In this document: piece by piece, positions 7,720 to 14,708 of the stretch
Layout: every line of letters starts with the position of its first letter
How positions within the stretch are numbered: the first letter of the stretch is position 1
From: Streptomyces sp. SS1-1
Lineage (GTDB): Bacteria > Actinomycetota > Actinomycetes > Streptomycetales > Streptomycetaceae
Length of the DNA: 64,000 bases
NCBI RefSeq assembly: GCF_008973465.1
Contig: NZ_WBXN01000004.1
Location: 2,790,001-2,854,000, forward strand
Direction of reading: 5' to 3'
The notes under the pieces: model-generated
What the model was told of the DNA's origin: nothing
Seen by the model: the letters and a program-made list of their open reading frames with translations, nothing else
The model's database searches: none
Position numbers and translations under genes: made by a program

Positions 7720-8451
7720 TCAGCGGCCGCCGAAGCGGAAGCCGACCCCGCGCACGGTGACGATCCAGTCGCTGCCGCCGAGTTTGCCGCGCAGACTGCT
7801 GACATGGGTGTCCACGGTGCGCCGGGACCAGGAGCCGCCCCAGACCTGCTGCATGATCCGCTTGCGCGAGATGACGGTCTCCGGGTGGGAGGCCAGCAGG
7901 TGCAGGAGGTCGAACTCCTTGCGGGTGAGTTCCACGACGCGGCCGTGCAGGCTGACCTCGCGGGAGGCCGCGTCGATGCGCAACGGGCCGCGCAGGACCA
8001 CTTGTTCGGCCTGCATCTGCGGACGCGAGCGGCGCATCACCGCGTCCATGCGGGCCATCAACTCCCGGAAGCCGTACGGCTTGACGAGGTAGTCGTCGGC
8101 GCCGGCCTGGAGGCCGAGGACCCGGTCCAGTTCCGTCCCCCACCCGGTCACGGCGATGAGCGGGACGTCGCTGAGCGCGCGGATGGAACGGCACACCTCG
8201 AGACCGTCCACGTCCGGCAGTTCGAGGTCGAGCAGGACGATGTCCGCGCGTTGGTACGACTGGAGGGCCGCGTTCCCCGTCGCGACCCCTTCGACATGGT
8301 GACCGTGCCGCCGGAGGCCGGCGGTCAGCGTCTCCCGGTCGCCGGTGTTGTTCTCGACGACCAGGACCCGCCAGTTGGTGGCCGGCTTGCGGATCTGGGA
8401 CGGGACGGGCTGCCGGATCTCCAGAGTGCTGCTCGTGGCGCGTTGACTCAC
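7720..8451 (-). CDS. Atypical OmpR-type response regulator (JadR1-like)
   Basis: A receiver domain (about residues 25-140) is followed by a winged-helix DNA-binding domain with ELTRKEFDLLHLLA and TVDTHVSSLRGKLG, the OmpR/PhoB signature. The phosphoacceptor Asp in VLLDLELPDVDG, the Thr of AVTGWG and the Lys of LVKPYGF are present. The usual acidic pair after the first strand reads VVENN, so one metal-binding acid is lost, as in JadR1-type regulators that respond to ligands rather than phosphorylation. No sensor kinase gene is nearby. The GTG at 8451 is preferred over the GTG at 8469 because GGGGGAGA precedes it. Predicted role: pathway activator, transcribed towards and followed by the carboxylase/PKS operon. 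It is 243 residues. Confidence 0.88.
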   Translation of the reverse strand: MSQRATSSTLEIRQPVPSQIRKPATNWRVLVVENNTGDRETLTAGLRRHGHHVEGVATGNAALQSYQRADIVLLDLELPDVDGLEVCRSIRALSDVPLIAVTGWGTELDRVLGLQAGADDYLVKPYGFRELMARMDAVMRRSRPQMQAEQVVLRGPLRIDAASREVSLHGRVVELTRKEFDLLHLLASHPETVISRKRIMQQVWGGSWSRRTVDTHVSSLRGKLGGSDWIVTVRGVGFRFGGR

Positions 8452-8499
8452 TGCTCTCCCCCTGAACACGTAGTTCCCGCTCGAGCACTTCGCTGGACG

Positions 8500-8529
8500 A
8501 GCCTAAAAACCTACCTCTCGGTTTGTCAA
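8500..8529 (-). promoter_or_regulatory. Regulator promoter with ARE operator in the spacer
   Basis: On the minus strand a TTGACA -35 hexamer (8529-8524) is followed after 18 bp by TAGGCT (8505-8500), about 50 bp before the regulator start. Between them, top strand 8505-8525 holds AAAAACCTAC then CTCTCGGTTTG. This fits the autoregulatory-element pattern ACnnAC...CGGTTTG bound by gamma-butyrolactone receptors and pseudo-receptors. A receptor bound here would block polymerase. The divergently encoded TetR protein at 9024 is the obvious candidate, as JadR2 is for jadR1. The remainder of 8530-8970 shows no gene. Confidence 0.7.
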
Positions 8530-8970
8530 AAAAAGACTAGGTAAACTCACCGACCGTCACAACGAATGCGGCTTTCGCCGGAGTTGATGTCAAGTGAAGG
8601 ATCAATTCCGCTGCACAGCGTCATCGCTTTCACGATCTTCACTTCGCTTCGCGAGTAATTTTCGACCGTGAACCAGGTGCGAACAGCCACTGACGGCGGA
8701 CGCGGTATGTTCTTGACCGCCCCCTGGAGAGCCAGAGGTGCGCAGGTGGATCGCTGAAAACGGTCGCGCCGGACGTGTTCCGCCCTTCCAGGCACGGTGG
8801 TATACCGTCCAGAACGTTCTCGGCCGTCCGATTCCCTGCTTCCGCTTCACCCTCGGCCTGGTCCTGAGGTGGGAAAGTGTGATCGTCTGGGCACTACTGA
8901 CGGAGTGTCGATAACGTTGAGGGCCGCCGACCACACCGACGCTCCCCTGGGGTGGGCACTCGCGCCCACT

Positions 8971-8993
8971 AAACAGACCTTGAAGTCCGTTTC
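8971..8993 (+). promoter_or_regulatory. Second ARE-like operator upstream of the TetR gene
   Basis: AAACAGAC at 8971 and GTCCGTTT at 8985 form an inverted repeat with seven of eight positions paired, in the spacing of autoregulatory elements. It ends about 30 bp before the GTG start of the receptor-type regulator and probably mediates autorepression. Confidence 0.6.
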
Positions 8994-9023
8994 GGGACGG
9001 GCGGGATGAGAGGAAGCACGCAG

Positions 9024-9734
9024 GTGGGACTACAACAGGAGAGGGCGATCCGCACACGCCGGCTGATGCTCAAGTCGGCGGCCGACGTCTTCGACCGCGA
9101 GGACTACGCCTCGGCCAGGCTCTCCGACATCAGCGCACGGGCCAACATGAGCACCGGCGCTCTGCACTTCCACTTCGCGAACAAGGAGGAGCTGGCGCAG
9201 GCCGTCGTGAGCGAGGCGCGCGGCACCCTGTGGCACGCCGCGCGCTGCGCCTACGAGCACAACTCGGAGCCGCTCCAGGCGCTCACCGACGTCTCCCACG
9301 CCCTGAGCCAGCTGCTCTCCTGGGACGTCGTGGCGCGGGCCGGCCTGCGGCTGGACAACGACCGGTCCCGGCGCGGCCGGGAACAGTTCCTGCACGCCTG
9401 GCACGCCGCCGTGCAGCGGCTGCTCGACCGTGCGCGGCAGGAGGGCAGCCTGGCGCAGCAGGTCCACCTGAGGGCGGTGACCTGCGCCATCGTGGCCGCC
9501 ACGACCGGGATAGGGGTGCTCATCAAGGGGGGTGAGGCGGAGCGGACACGGCTCGCCTTCACCGGGTTCTGGCAGGGCTTCCTGCCGGGGCTCGCCGTAC
9601 CGGACCTGCTCGGGCGGCTGAACCCCGGCGGGACGGCCGAGGTGGTGGAGTACGCGGTGTCCGCGTCCCGCTACCTGCCCTTCTCCCCGGACGAGACGCT
9701 GGGGACCGAGAGCGCCGCGTCGGGCGTGCGCTGA
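9024..9734 (+). CDS. TetR-family (pseudo) gamma-butyrolactone receptor
   Basis: The protein is 236 residues from the GTG at 9024 and opens QERAIRTRRLMLKSA, the hallmark N-terminus of the ArpA/ScbR family. The TetR helix-turn-helix follows (LSDISARANMSTGALHFHFANKEELAQ). The GTG was chosen over the ATG at 9006 because GAGGAAG sits at the right distance and family members have very short N-terminal tails. It diverges from the OmpR-type regulator, and the shared spacer contains two ARE-like sites. It has a more basic ligand domain than the second receptor and is not adjacent to afsA, so I read it as a pseudo-receptor of the JadR2 type. It would repress the activator until bound by a metabolite. 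Its 3' end overlaps the converging reductase gene by 64 bp. Confidence 0.87.
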   Translation: MGLQQERAIRTRRLMLKSAADVFDREDYASARLSDISARANMSTGALHFHFANKEELAQAVVSEARGTLWHAARCAYEHNSEPLQALTDVSHALSQLLSWDVVARAGLRLDNDRSRRGREQFLHAWHAAVQRLLDRARQEGSLAQQVHLRAVTCAIVAATTGIGVLIKGGEAERTRLAFTGFWQGFLPGLAVPDLLGRLNPGGTAEVVEYAVSASRYLPFSPDETLGTESAASGVR

Positions 9735-10687
9735 CCCCTGCCGGGTTCCCGCGGCGGGGCCGGCTCCGCGTTCCGGTACCGGGCCGCGTACCGGGGGAAG
9801 CCCTCGGCGAACGACGGGCCGGGGGAGCAGCCGAGCGCGTCCCAGACCGGTGTGTCCTCGAACCAGTGGTCCACCGCGAGCAGTTCGAGGTGGTGCAGGG
9901 CGACGGGGTGGCCGCGCAGCCGGGCGCGCGCCTCCTCCAGCGGCAGGCCGGGCGCGGTCCCCGGAAAGAGACCGTACGTTTCGGCGACGGCGGTCAGCAG
10001 ATCCTCACCCGGCACCGGCCGGGGATGGTTGACGAACCGGACACCGCCGGTGTGTTCCGGCGGGGCGAGCGCGGCCGAAAGCAGTGCCCTGCCCAGGGCG
10101 GCGGCGTCGACCGCCGACTGCCGGCCGAGCCGCCCCTCGGGCCGGGCGCCGAGCGCCCGCAGCAGCGTGAGCACGCCGGGCACCACCCAGCGGTCGCCCG
10201 CCCCGTAGACGAGGTGGGGCCGCAGGACCGTGCCGCCGGCCGCGAGCACATGGCCCTCGGCCGCCGCCCGGGTCCTGCTGGTGGCGGACACCGGGGCGAG
10301 GGGGACCTCGCCGGGCCGGACCGCGCGGAACGGGCCCCTGCCGTGCACCGCCGCCGTGCTCAGGTACACGAACCGCCGGACGCCCGCCCGTTGTGCCTCC
10401 TCGACCAGGGCGCGGGTGCCCAGGTCGTTGACGCGCCGCAGTTCCCCGGGGTCGCCGCCGACGCGGGACGCGCAGTGCACGACCGCGTCGACGCCGTCGC
10501 AGACACCGGCGAGCGAGGCGGGCTCGGCGAGGTCGCCCCGTACGAGGGTGTGGGGCGGGCGCAGGCCGGGCGGCGGGCCGGCGCGGGCCAGCAGCCGCAG
10601 CCGTACGCCCCCCGCGGCGCCGGCCGCGGCGACCACGTGGCCGCCGACGAACCCGCCGGACCCGGTCACCAGGACGTGCGGGCTCAC
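9671..10687 (-). CDS. NAD(P)-dependent epimerase/reductase of butyrolactone biosynthesis
   Basis: This is a 338-residue extended short-chain dehydrogenase. The N-terminal Rossmann motif is VTGSGGFVGGHVV, followed by VVHCASRVGG and YLSTAAVHG. The usual YxxxK is not clearly present (the region reads PVSATSRTRAAAEG), so the catalytic Tyr may be lost or replaced. The GTG start overlaps the AfsA stop (GTGA), so the two are translated together. Genes of this type next to AfsA homologues are thought to take part in making or modifying the butyrolactone signal. It converges on the TetR gene with overlapping 3' ends. Confidence 0.78.
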   Translation of the reverse strand: MSPHVLVTGSGGFVGGHVVAAAGAAGGVRLRLLARAGPPPGLRPPHTLVRGDLAEPASLAGVCDGVDAVVHCASRVGGDPGELRRVNDLGTRALVEEAQRAGVRRFVYLSTAAVHGRGPFRAVRPGEVPLAPVSATSRTRAAAEGHVLAAGGTVLRPHLVYGAGDRWVVPGVLTLLRALGARPEGRLGRQSAVDAAALGRALLSAALAPPEHTGGVRFVNHPRPVPGEDLLTAVAETYGLFPGTAPGLPLEEARARLRGHPVALHHLELLAVDHWFEDTPVWDALGCSPGPSFAEGFPRYAARYRNAEPAPPREPGRGQRTPDAALSVPSVSSGEKGR

Positions 10688-11775
10688 CCGTCGTCCCGTA
10701 CGGCGGTCCCCAGGGTCGCGGTGAAGACGGGCTCCTCCCCCTGGATGCCCCGCACCCGCACCACCGGTCCCTGGTCGGCGTCCGTCTCGTGTCCGGCCAG
10801 GAGCCAGCAGGGCTCGGCGAGTTCGCAGTATTTGTGGAAGGCGACCCGCATCGAGGCCGGGTGGAAGTCGTGCCCGGGGGTGAGCGCGGTGGCGGCCTGG
10901 CGGGCGGCCTCCAGGAGGACCATGCCGGGGACGTGGTCGTTGGGGCGGGCGAAGAGCGTCGGGTGCGCGGTGTTCAGGCGCAGCCGCCAGCCGGGGCGGT
11001 GCTTGGACCGGGCGAGGACGACGTCGGCGGGGTCGGTGCGGCCGGTCTCGTGGGCGGGGACGGCGGGCAGCAGCGGCACCGCGCCGGCCGCCGCGTCCAT
11101 GCTCGCGCCGCGCAGTCTGCGGTAGACGCGGGCGGAGGTGCAGTACAGGATGCCCATGCTGGTGGCGAGCACCCGGCCGAGCCGCTGGAAGCGCAGGTCG
11201 ACCCGCATCCCGACCAGGCGTCCGGCGCGCAGCTGTACGTCGGAGCAGTCGACGACCACGTCGATCGGGCCCGAGGCGGCGAGCACGGTGAACTCGTCGG
11301 TCAGCAGCCGGTAGCCGAGTTCCTGCATCACGAACTGGTCGCCGACGGGGACGCCGTACGCGGCGTGCGCGAGCATCATCGTGGCCTGCCGGGTGGTCTC
11401 GGCCACCAGCATCGGGTCCTGCCGTCCGCCGGGCAGCGGGGCGAAGAACCGGTGGGCGGCGGGCCAGTCGACGGTGACGAGGTAGCGGTGCTCGGACAGG
11501 CGCAGCCAGTCGACGGGGAAGCGGTCGGCGGCGTCGGGGCGGTGGCACAGCTCTCCGGTGGCCCGTCCGTCGGGAATCAGAACCGGGGAGTCGGTCTGGT
11601 ATGCGAGGCGTACGAGGGTCTGTTCGGAGCGGTTCGCCGGGGCGTGTTCGCCGCCCGGACGGCCCGGACGGGCCGGTGAGGCCGCCGAAGCGGTGTCGGA
11701 TCGTTCCTGCGCCGGGGTCAGATGCGGACGGGACCCGACGAACCTGTCGACTACGGATATAGCGGGATCGGCCAT
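10684..11775 (-). CDS. AfsA/ScbA-family gamma-butyrolactone synthase
   Basis: The 363-residue protein carries two AfsA hot-dog repeats. The first includes RYLVTVDWPAAHRFFAPLPGG and QATMMLAHAAYGVPVG. The second includes LFARPNDHVPGMVLLEAARQA, with the conserved DHVPGM(V/L)LxEAxRQA block of this family. These enzymes condense a beta-ketoacyl thioester with dihydroxyacetone phosphate, the first step to A-factor-type signals. The first ~45 residues are a low-complexity extension. The ATG at 11775 has AGGGGGC six bases upstream. It diverges from the receptor gene at 11896, the usual afsA-arpA arrangement, and is coupled to the downstream reductase. Confidence 0.9.
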   Translation of the reverse strand: MADPAISVVDRFVGSRPHLTPAQERSDTASAASPARPGRPGGEHAPANRSEQTLVRLAYQTDSPVLIPDGRATGELCHRPDAADRFPVDWLRLSEHRYLVTVDWPAAHRFFAPLPGGRQDPMLVAETTRQATMMLAHAAYGVPVGDQFVMQELGYRLLTDEFTVLAASGPIDVVVDCSDVQLRAGRLVGMRVDLRFQRLGRVLATSMGILYCTSARVYRRLRGASMDAAAGAVPLLPAVPAHETGRTDPADVVLARSKHRPGWRLRLNTAHPTLFARPNDHVPGMVLLEAARQAATALTPGHDFHPASMRVAFHKYCELAEPCWLLAGHETDADQGPVVRVRGIQGEEPVFTATLGTAVRDDG

Positions 11776-11801
11776 GGAGTGCCCCCTGAGTCGCTGCCTG
11801 C

Positions 11802-11848
11802 GGGGAATAGTTCCCCTCTCGACAAAAGACTGGCAGTCCGGTTCTCTT
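11802..11848. promoter_or_regulatory. afsA-like/receptor intergenic operators
   Basis: In the 120-bp divergent spacer, GGGGAA-TAG-TTCCCC (11802-11816) is a perfect 6-bp inverted repeat. It is followed by an ARE-like stretch at 11824-11848 containing AAAGACTGGC and AGTCCGGTTCT. The second site is a weaker match to the ARE pattern than the one at 8505, but its position between synthase and receptor genes is where autoregulatory receptor binding is expected. Confidence 0.5.
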
Positions 11849-11895
11849 TGCGGGGGAACCTGACCAAGCTCTGACATAGAAACAGGCACGGGGGC

Positions 11896-12591
11896 ATGGC
11901 ACGACAAGCGCGAGCGATCCAGACCCGCACGTCGATCCTGCTGGCGGCGGCGGAGGTGTTCGACGAGCGGGGCTACAGCACGGCCACCATCACGGAGATC
12001 ATCGCGCGCGCCGGCGTGACGAAGGGTGCGCTGTACTTCCACTTCTCGTCCAAGGAGGACCTGGCCCTCGGGGTGATAGCGGCGCAGCTGGAGCTGGGCC
12101 CGCTGCCCGCGCAGCGCACGAAGCTGCAGGAACTCACCGATCAGGGACTGCTGTTCGCCCACCAGCTGCAGTACGACCCGCTCACCCGGGCCAGTGTGGG
12201 GCTGGCCATGGACCAGTGGAGCGAGAACGGCGAGGGCGCCAACCCCTTCCACGGCCGCCCGTTCCAGGAGTGGGCGGACCGGCTGACCGAACTGCTCGTG
12301 GAGGCGCGCGGGCGCGGGGAGCTGCTGCCGCACGTCGATCCGGCGGAGACGGCGGAGCTGCTGTCCGGGGCGTTCACCGGCATCCAGTGGACGTCGCAGG
12401 TGCTGTGCCAGCGGCGGGATCTGACGCGCCGGGTCATCGCGATGTTCCGGCATCTGCTGCCCAGCGTGGCGATGCCGCAGATCCTGCCGACGCTGGAGCT
12501 GAGCGAGGAGCGGGCCGTCGCCCTCCTCGCCTCGCGCGACGCCGCGCTGGAGGCGGAGGAGGCCGAGGCCGGCGGGGACAGCGCGGCCTGA
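11896..12591 (+). CDS. TetR-family gamma-butyrolactone receptor (ScbR/ArpA-like)
   Basis: The 231-residue protein starts MARQARAIQTRTSILLAAAEVFDE, matching ArpA/ScbR receptors. The helix-turn-helix is TITEIIARAGVTKGALYFHFSSKEDLA. The ligand-binding domain has tryptophans in FQEWADRL and GIQWTSQVL, where receptors place a conserved Trp over the lactone. Because it is divergent from the AfsA-type synthase, it is probably the true receptor of the cluster. When free it would repress the synthase, itself and cluster promoters, and release them on binding the butyrolactone. A purine-rich ribosome binding site precedes the ATG. The C-terminus ends in an acidic Ala/Glu tail. Confidence 0.9.
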   Translation: MARQARAIQTRTSILLAAAEVFDERGYSTATITEIIARAGVTKGALYFHFSSKEDLALGVIAAQLELGPLPAQRTKLQELTDQGLLFAHQLQYDPLTRASVGLAMDQWSENGEGANPFHGRPFQEWADRLTELLVEARGRGELLPHVDPAETAELLSGAFTGIQWTSQVLCQRRDLTRRVIAMFRHLLPSVAMPQILPTLELSEERAVALLASRDAALEAEEAEAGGDSAA

Positions 12592-12626
12592 CGGGCGGCC
12601 CGCGCGGCCCCCGGGGGCGCCGGTGT

Positions 12627-13283
12627 TCAGCCGGCGTCCTCCAGCCGGTAGCCGACGCCGCGCACCGTGGTGATCCAGCCCTCGCCCAGCTTGGCGCGCA
12701 GCGCGCTGACATGGGTGTCGACGGTGCGGGTGGAGATGGCCCACTCGTCCGCCCAGACCCCCGCGATCAGGTTCCGGCGGGAGACCACTGTCTCCGGCGC
12801 CGAGGCGAGCAGCAGCAGGATGTCGAACTCCTTGCGGGTCAGCTCCAGCGACCGCTCCCCCAGCCACGCCTCGCGGGTGCCGGGGTCCAGCCGGAGTGCC
12901 CCGCAGGCCACCCCGGCCGGGCCGCCGCCGGTGGCGACGCGGCGGGTCACCGCGTCCATCCGGGCGGCGAGCTCCCGGAATCCGTACGGCTTGACCAGGC
13001 AGTCGTCGGCGCCGGAGCGCAGGCTGAGCACCCGGTCCAGCTCGGAGTCCCGGCCGGTGAAGGTGATCAGCGGCGTGCCGCCGCGCGCCCTGATCTCGGC
13101 GCACACCTGCAGACCGTCGAGGTCGGGCAGGTCCAGGTCGAGCAGGACGACCTCGGCCTGCTCCCACGCCTGCAGTCCCGCCCGGCCGGTGCGGGCCCGC
13201 CGGACCTGGTGCCCGTTGCGCACCAGGCGGCAGACTAGGGGTTCGGCGGACCCGTCGTCCGGGTCGATCACGAGTACGCGCAT
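12627..13283 (-). CDS. Second orphan OmpR-type response regulator
   Basis: The 218-residue protein has a receiver domain and winged helix closely related to the protein at 7720-8451. VIDPDDG, VLLDLDLPDLDGLQVC, TFTGRDSELDRVL and LVKPYGFRELAARMDAVTRR make up the receiver. ELTRKEFDILLLLAS and TVDTHVSALRAKLG make up the DNA-binding domain. The receiver retains the Asp, Thr and Lys, and its acidic pocket (DPDD) is more canonical than that of the first regulator. No histidine kinase is encoded nearby. It converges on the receptor gene with a 35-bp gap. The ATG at 13283 is preceded by GGTGGAG. It is likely a second pathway-specific activator. Confidence 0.88.
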   Translation of the reverse strand: MRVLVIDPDDGSAEPLVCRLVRNGHQVRRARTGRAGLQAWEQAEVVLLDLDLPDLDGLQVCAEIRARGGTPLITFTGRDSELDRVLSLRSGADDCLVKPYGFRELAARMDAVTRRVATGGGPAGVACGALRLDPGTREAWLGERSLELTRKEFDILLLLASAPETVVSRRNLIAGVWADEWAISTRTVDTHVSALRAKLGEGWITTVRGVGYRLEDAG

Positions 13284-13311
13284 CTGGACTCCACCGGGGG
13301 TCCGTCAGGCA

Positions 13312-13331
13312 CGGGCGGGTGACCCCGCCCG
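13312..13331 (-). terminator. Short GC hairpin after the monooxygenase gene
   Basis: CGGGCGGG and CCCGCCCG flank a four-base loop in the 65-bp gap between the monooxygenase stop and the regulator start. There is no T-tract, so it is a candidate rather than a clear intrinsic terminator. Confidence 0.4.
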
Positions 13332-13348
13332 GCCGGTACCCCCTGCCC

Positions 13349-14041
13349 TCACTCGCCCGCCGACCGGGTGTGCACCACGCGGTAGGTGTTGGAGTCCCGC
13401 CAGGTGGCCAGCGCGTCCACGGCGGCGTCGACCTTCTGCCGCTCCGCCGAGCGCTCGGCGGCCGGCTGCGCGAGGAAGGCGTCGTAGGCCTCCTTGCTGT
13501 CCCACTGGGAGTAGACGACGACCCACTTGCCCTCGATGTTGCGTCCGCGCAGTCCGCGCAGCACGGTGTGGCTGCGGTAGCCGGGGACCTTCTGGAGCCA
13601 GTCCTGGGACGCGCCGAGCGCCTCGACGAGGTCGTCCTGGTGCTTCTCGGTGACGCCGTACAGGTCGATGACCGTGTAGTCGTCGCGCTCCGGGGAGATC
13701 TCGGTCTCGTCGGCGCCGGGCTTCTGCTGGGTGAAGACCACCTCGTTCTGCAGCAGCCGGATGGCGGTGGTGATCTCGCCGAACAGCGGGAGCGTGCGGT
13801 GCTTGAACTCCTCGCCGGCGTACCGGGCCTCCAGGTCCTCGGTGGAGCGCCACTGGATGAAGTTGGCGGTGCCGAACTTGGTCTGCCCGCTGTGCACGGT
13901 GCTGGACCGCCAGCCCTCGTAGGCCGCGGAGTCGACGATTTCCCGCATCGCGGCGAGCAGGCTGTCCTGCTTCTCCGCGGAGTCGGTGGAGAACAGGTTG
14001 AGGACGGTCAGGTTCTTACCATCGGCGGCGATCTTCGGCAT
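13349..14041 (-). CDS. Two-domain antibiotic biosynthesis monooxygenase (JadG/AlpJ-like)
   Basis: The 230-residue protein has two successive ABM ferredoxin-like domains: about residues 8-100 (LTVLNLFSTDSAEKQDSLLAAM, then FGTANFIQWRSTEDLEARY) and 115-220 (YTVIDLYGVTEKHQDDLVEAL, then WVVVYSQWDSKEAYDAFLAQP). JadG, GilOII and AlpJ, which cleave the B-ring of dehydrorabelomycin using reduced flavin from a separate reductase, belong to this fold. A flavin reductase gene lies 2 kb away. I infer, without proof, that the lost polyketide was a B-ring-opened angucycline. The start has a GAAGAGAGA-type site. The promoter region contains the four-copy 20-bp-period array. Other ABM proteins are anthrone oxidases or cyclase-like, so function stays provisional. 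Confidence 0.78.
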   Translation of the reverse strand: MPKIAADGKNLTVLNLFSTDSAEKQDSLLAAMREIVDSAAYEGWRSSTVHSGQTKFGTANFIQWRSTEDLEARYAGEEFKHRTLPLFGEITTAIRLLQNEVVFTQQKPGADETEISPERDDYTVIDLYGVTEKHQDDLVEALGASQDWLQKVPGYRSHTVLRGLRGRNIEGKWVVVYSQWDSKEAYDAFLAQPAAERSAERQKVDAAVDALATWRDSNTYRVVHTRSAGE

Positions 14042-14147
14042 TCTCTCTTCTCTTCCGGTCGGTGATGAAAGAAGCAGAACTCGAATGGTGATCGGTGCTT
14101 CCGGACCAGCATGACAAGGCCGCAACCGCTGGTGAAGGGCGCTGTGT

Positions 14148-14215
14148 TCAGGTCTCCGCGCGGATTGTCAGGTCTTTCGCGGCAGCGTCAGATCTTCTAC
14201 GGCTACGTCAGGTCT
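14148..14215. promoter_or_regulatory. Four direct repeats of TCAGRTCT with exact 20-bp period
   Basis: TCAGGTCT starts at 14148, 14168 and 14208, and TCAGATCT at 14188, so four copies recur at exactly 20 bp, about two helical turns. The last three copies are preceded by G and the intervals are GC-rich with a CGCGG or ACGG core. The array lies in the 223-bp divergent region between the monooxygenase (start 14041) and the SnoaL-like gene (start 14265). All copies face the same side of the helix, which suggests cooperative binding by a dimeric activator such as the OmpR-type regulators. The GTCAGA core also appears upstream of the carboxylase operon. Confidence 0.75.
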
Positions 14216-14264
14216 TCGACAAGTGCTCTTGGGTGCCCATCGGCCCGCGCGCGATGCTCGGGTG

Positions 14265-14708
14265 ATGAATTCCTCCCCTGCGAAAGCCGAAATCGGCGGA
14301 CTGCTCGACCGATATCTCATAGGTCTCGACGACGAAAAGCTCGACGACGACTGGGCGCGCGCTCTGTTCACCGACGACGCCCGTGTGGAGTTCCCGATGG
14401 CCCGGCACGAGGGCGTCGGGGGTCTGGCCGACTGGCACCGCGGGGCGCTGGAGGCCTTCGCCCGCACCCAGCACCTCAACTCGCCGGCGGTCGTGGACCT
14501 CACCGAGGACGACCGGGCGGTGCTGCGGGCCAATCTGGTCTCCACGCATGTGCACCACCCGGGCACGCCCGGCGATCCGCTGTTCGTGTCCGGCACGCTC
14601 GTGCGGGGCGCGGCCCGGCGCACCGGCCGGGGCTGGCGGCTGACGGAGCTGTCGTTCCACCTGGTGTGGTCGACGGGCAGCCCGCCCCGCCCGGCGGACG
14701 CCCGATGA
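14265..14708 (+). CDS. SnoaL-like/NTF2-fold protein
   Basis: The 147-residue protein has the alpha+beta layout of the NTF2/SnoaL superfamily. An N-terminal helix (AKAEIGGLLDRYLIGLDDEKL) is followed by DDWARALFTDDARVEFPM, then alternating strands ending in GRGWRLTELSFHLVWSTG. SnoaL-like proteins in aromatic polyketide clusters act as cyclases, hydroxylases or accessory proteins (JadX is one by recollection). The ATG at 14265 follows an in-frame GTG at 14262, and either could serve. Its stop overlaps the antiporter start (ATGA), so the two are coupled. It is probably driven from the 20-bp-period array. Confidence 0.75.
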   Translation: MNSSPAKAEIGGLLDRYLIGLDDEKLDDDWARALFTDDARVEFPMARHEGVGGLADWHRGALEAFARTQHLNSPAVVDLTEDDRAVLRANLVSTHVHHPGTPGDPLFVSGTLVRGAARRTGRGWRLTELSFHLVWSTGSPPRPADAR

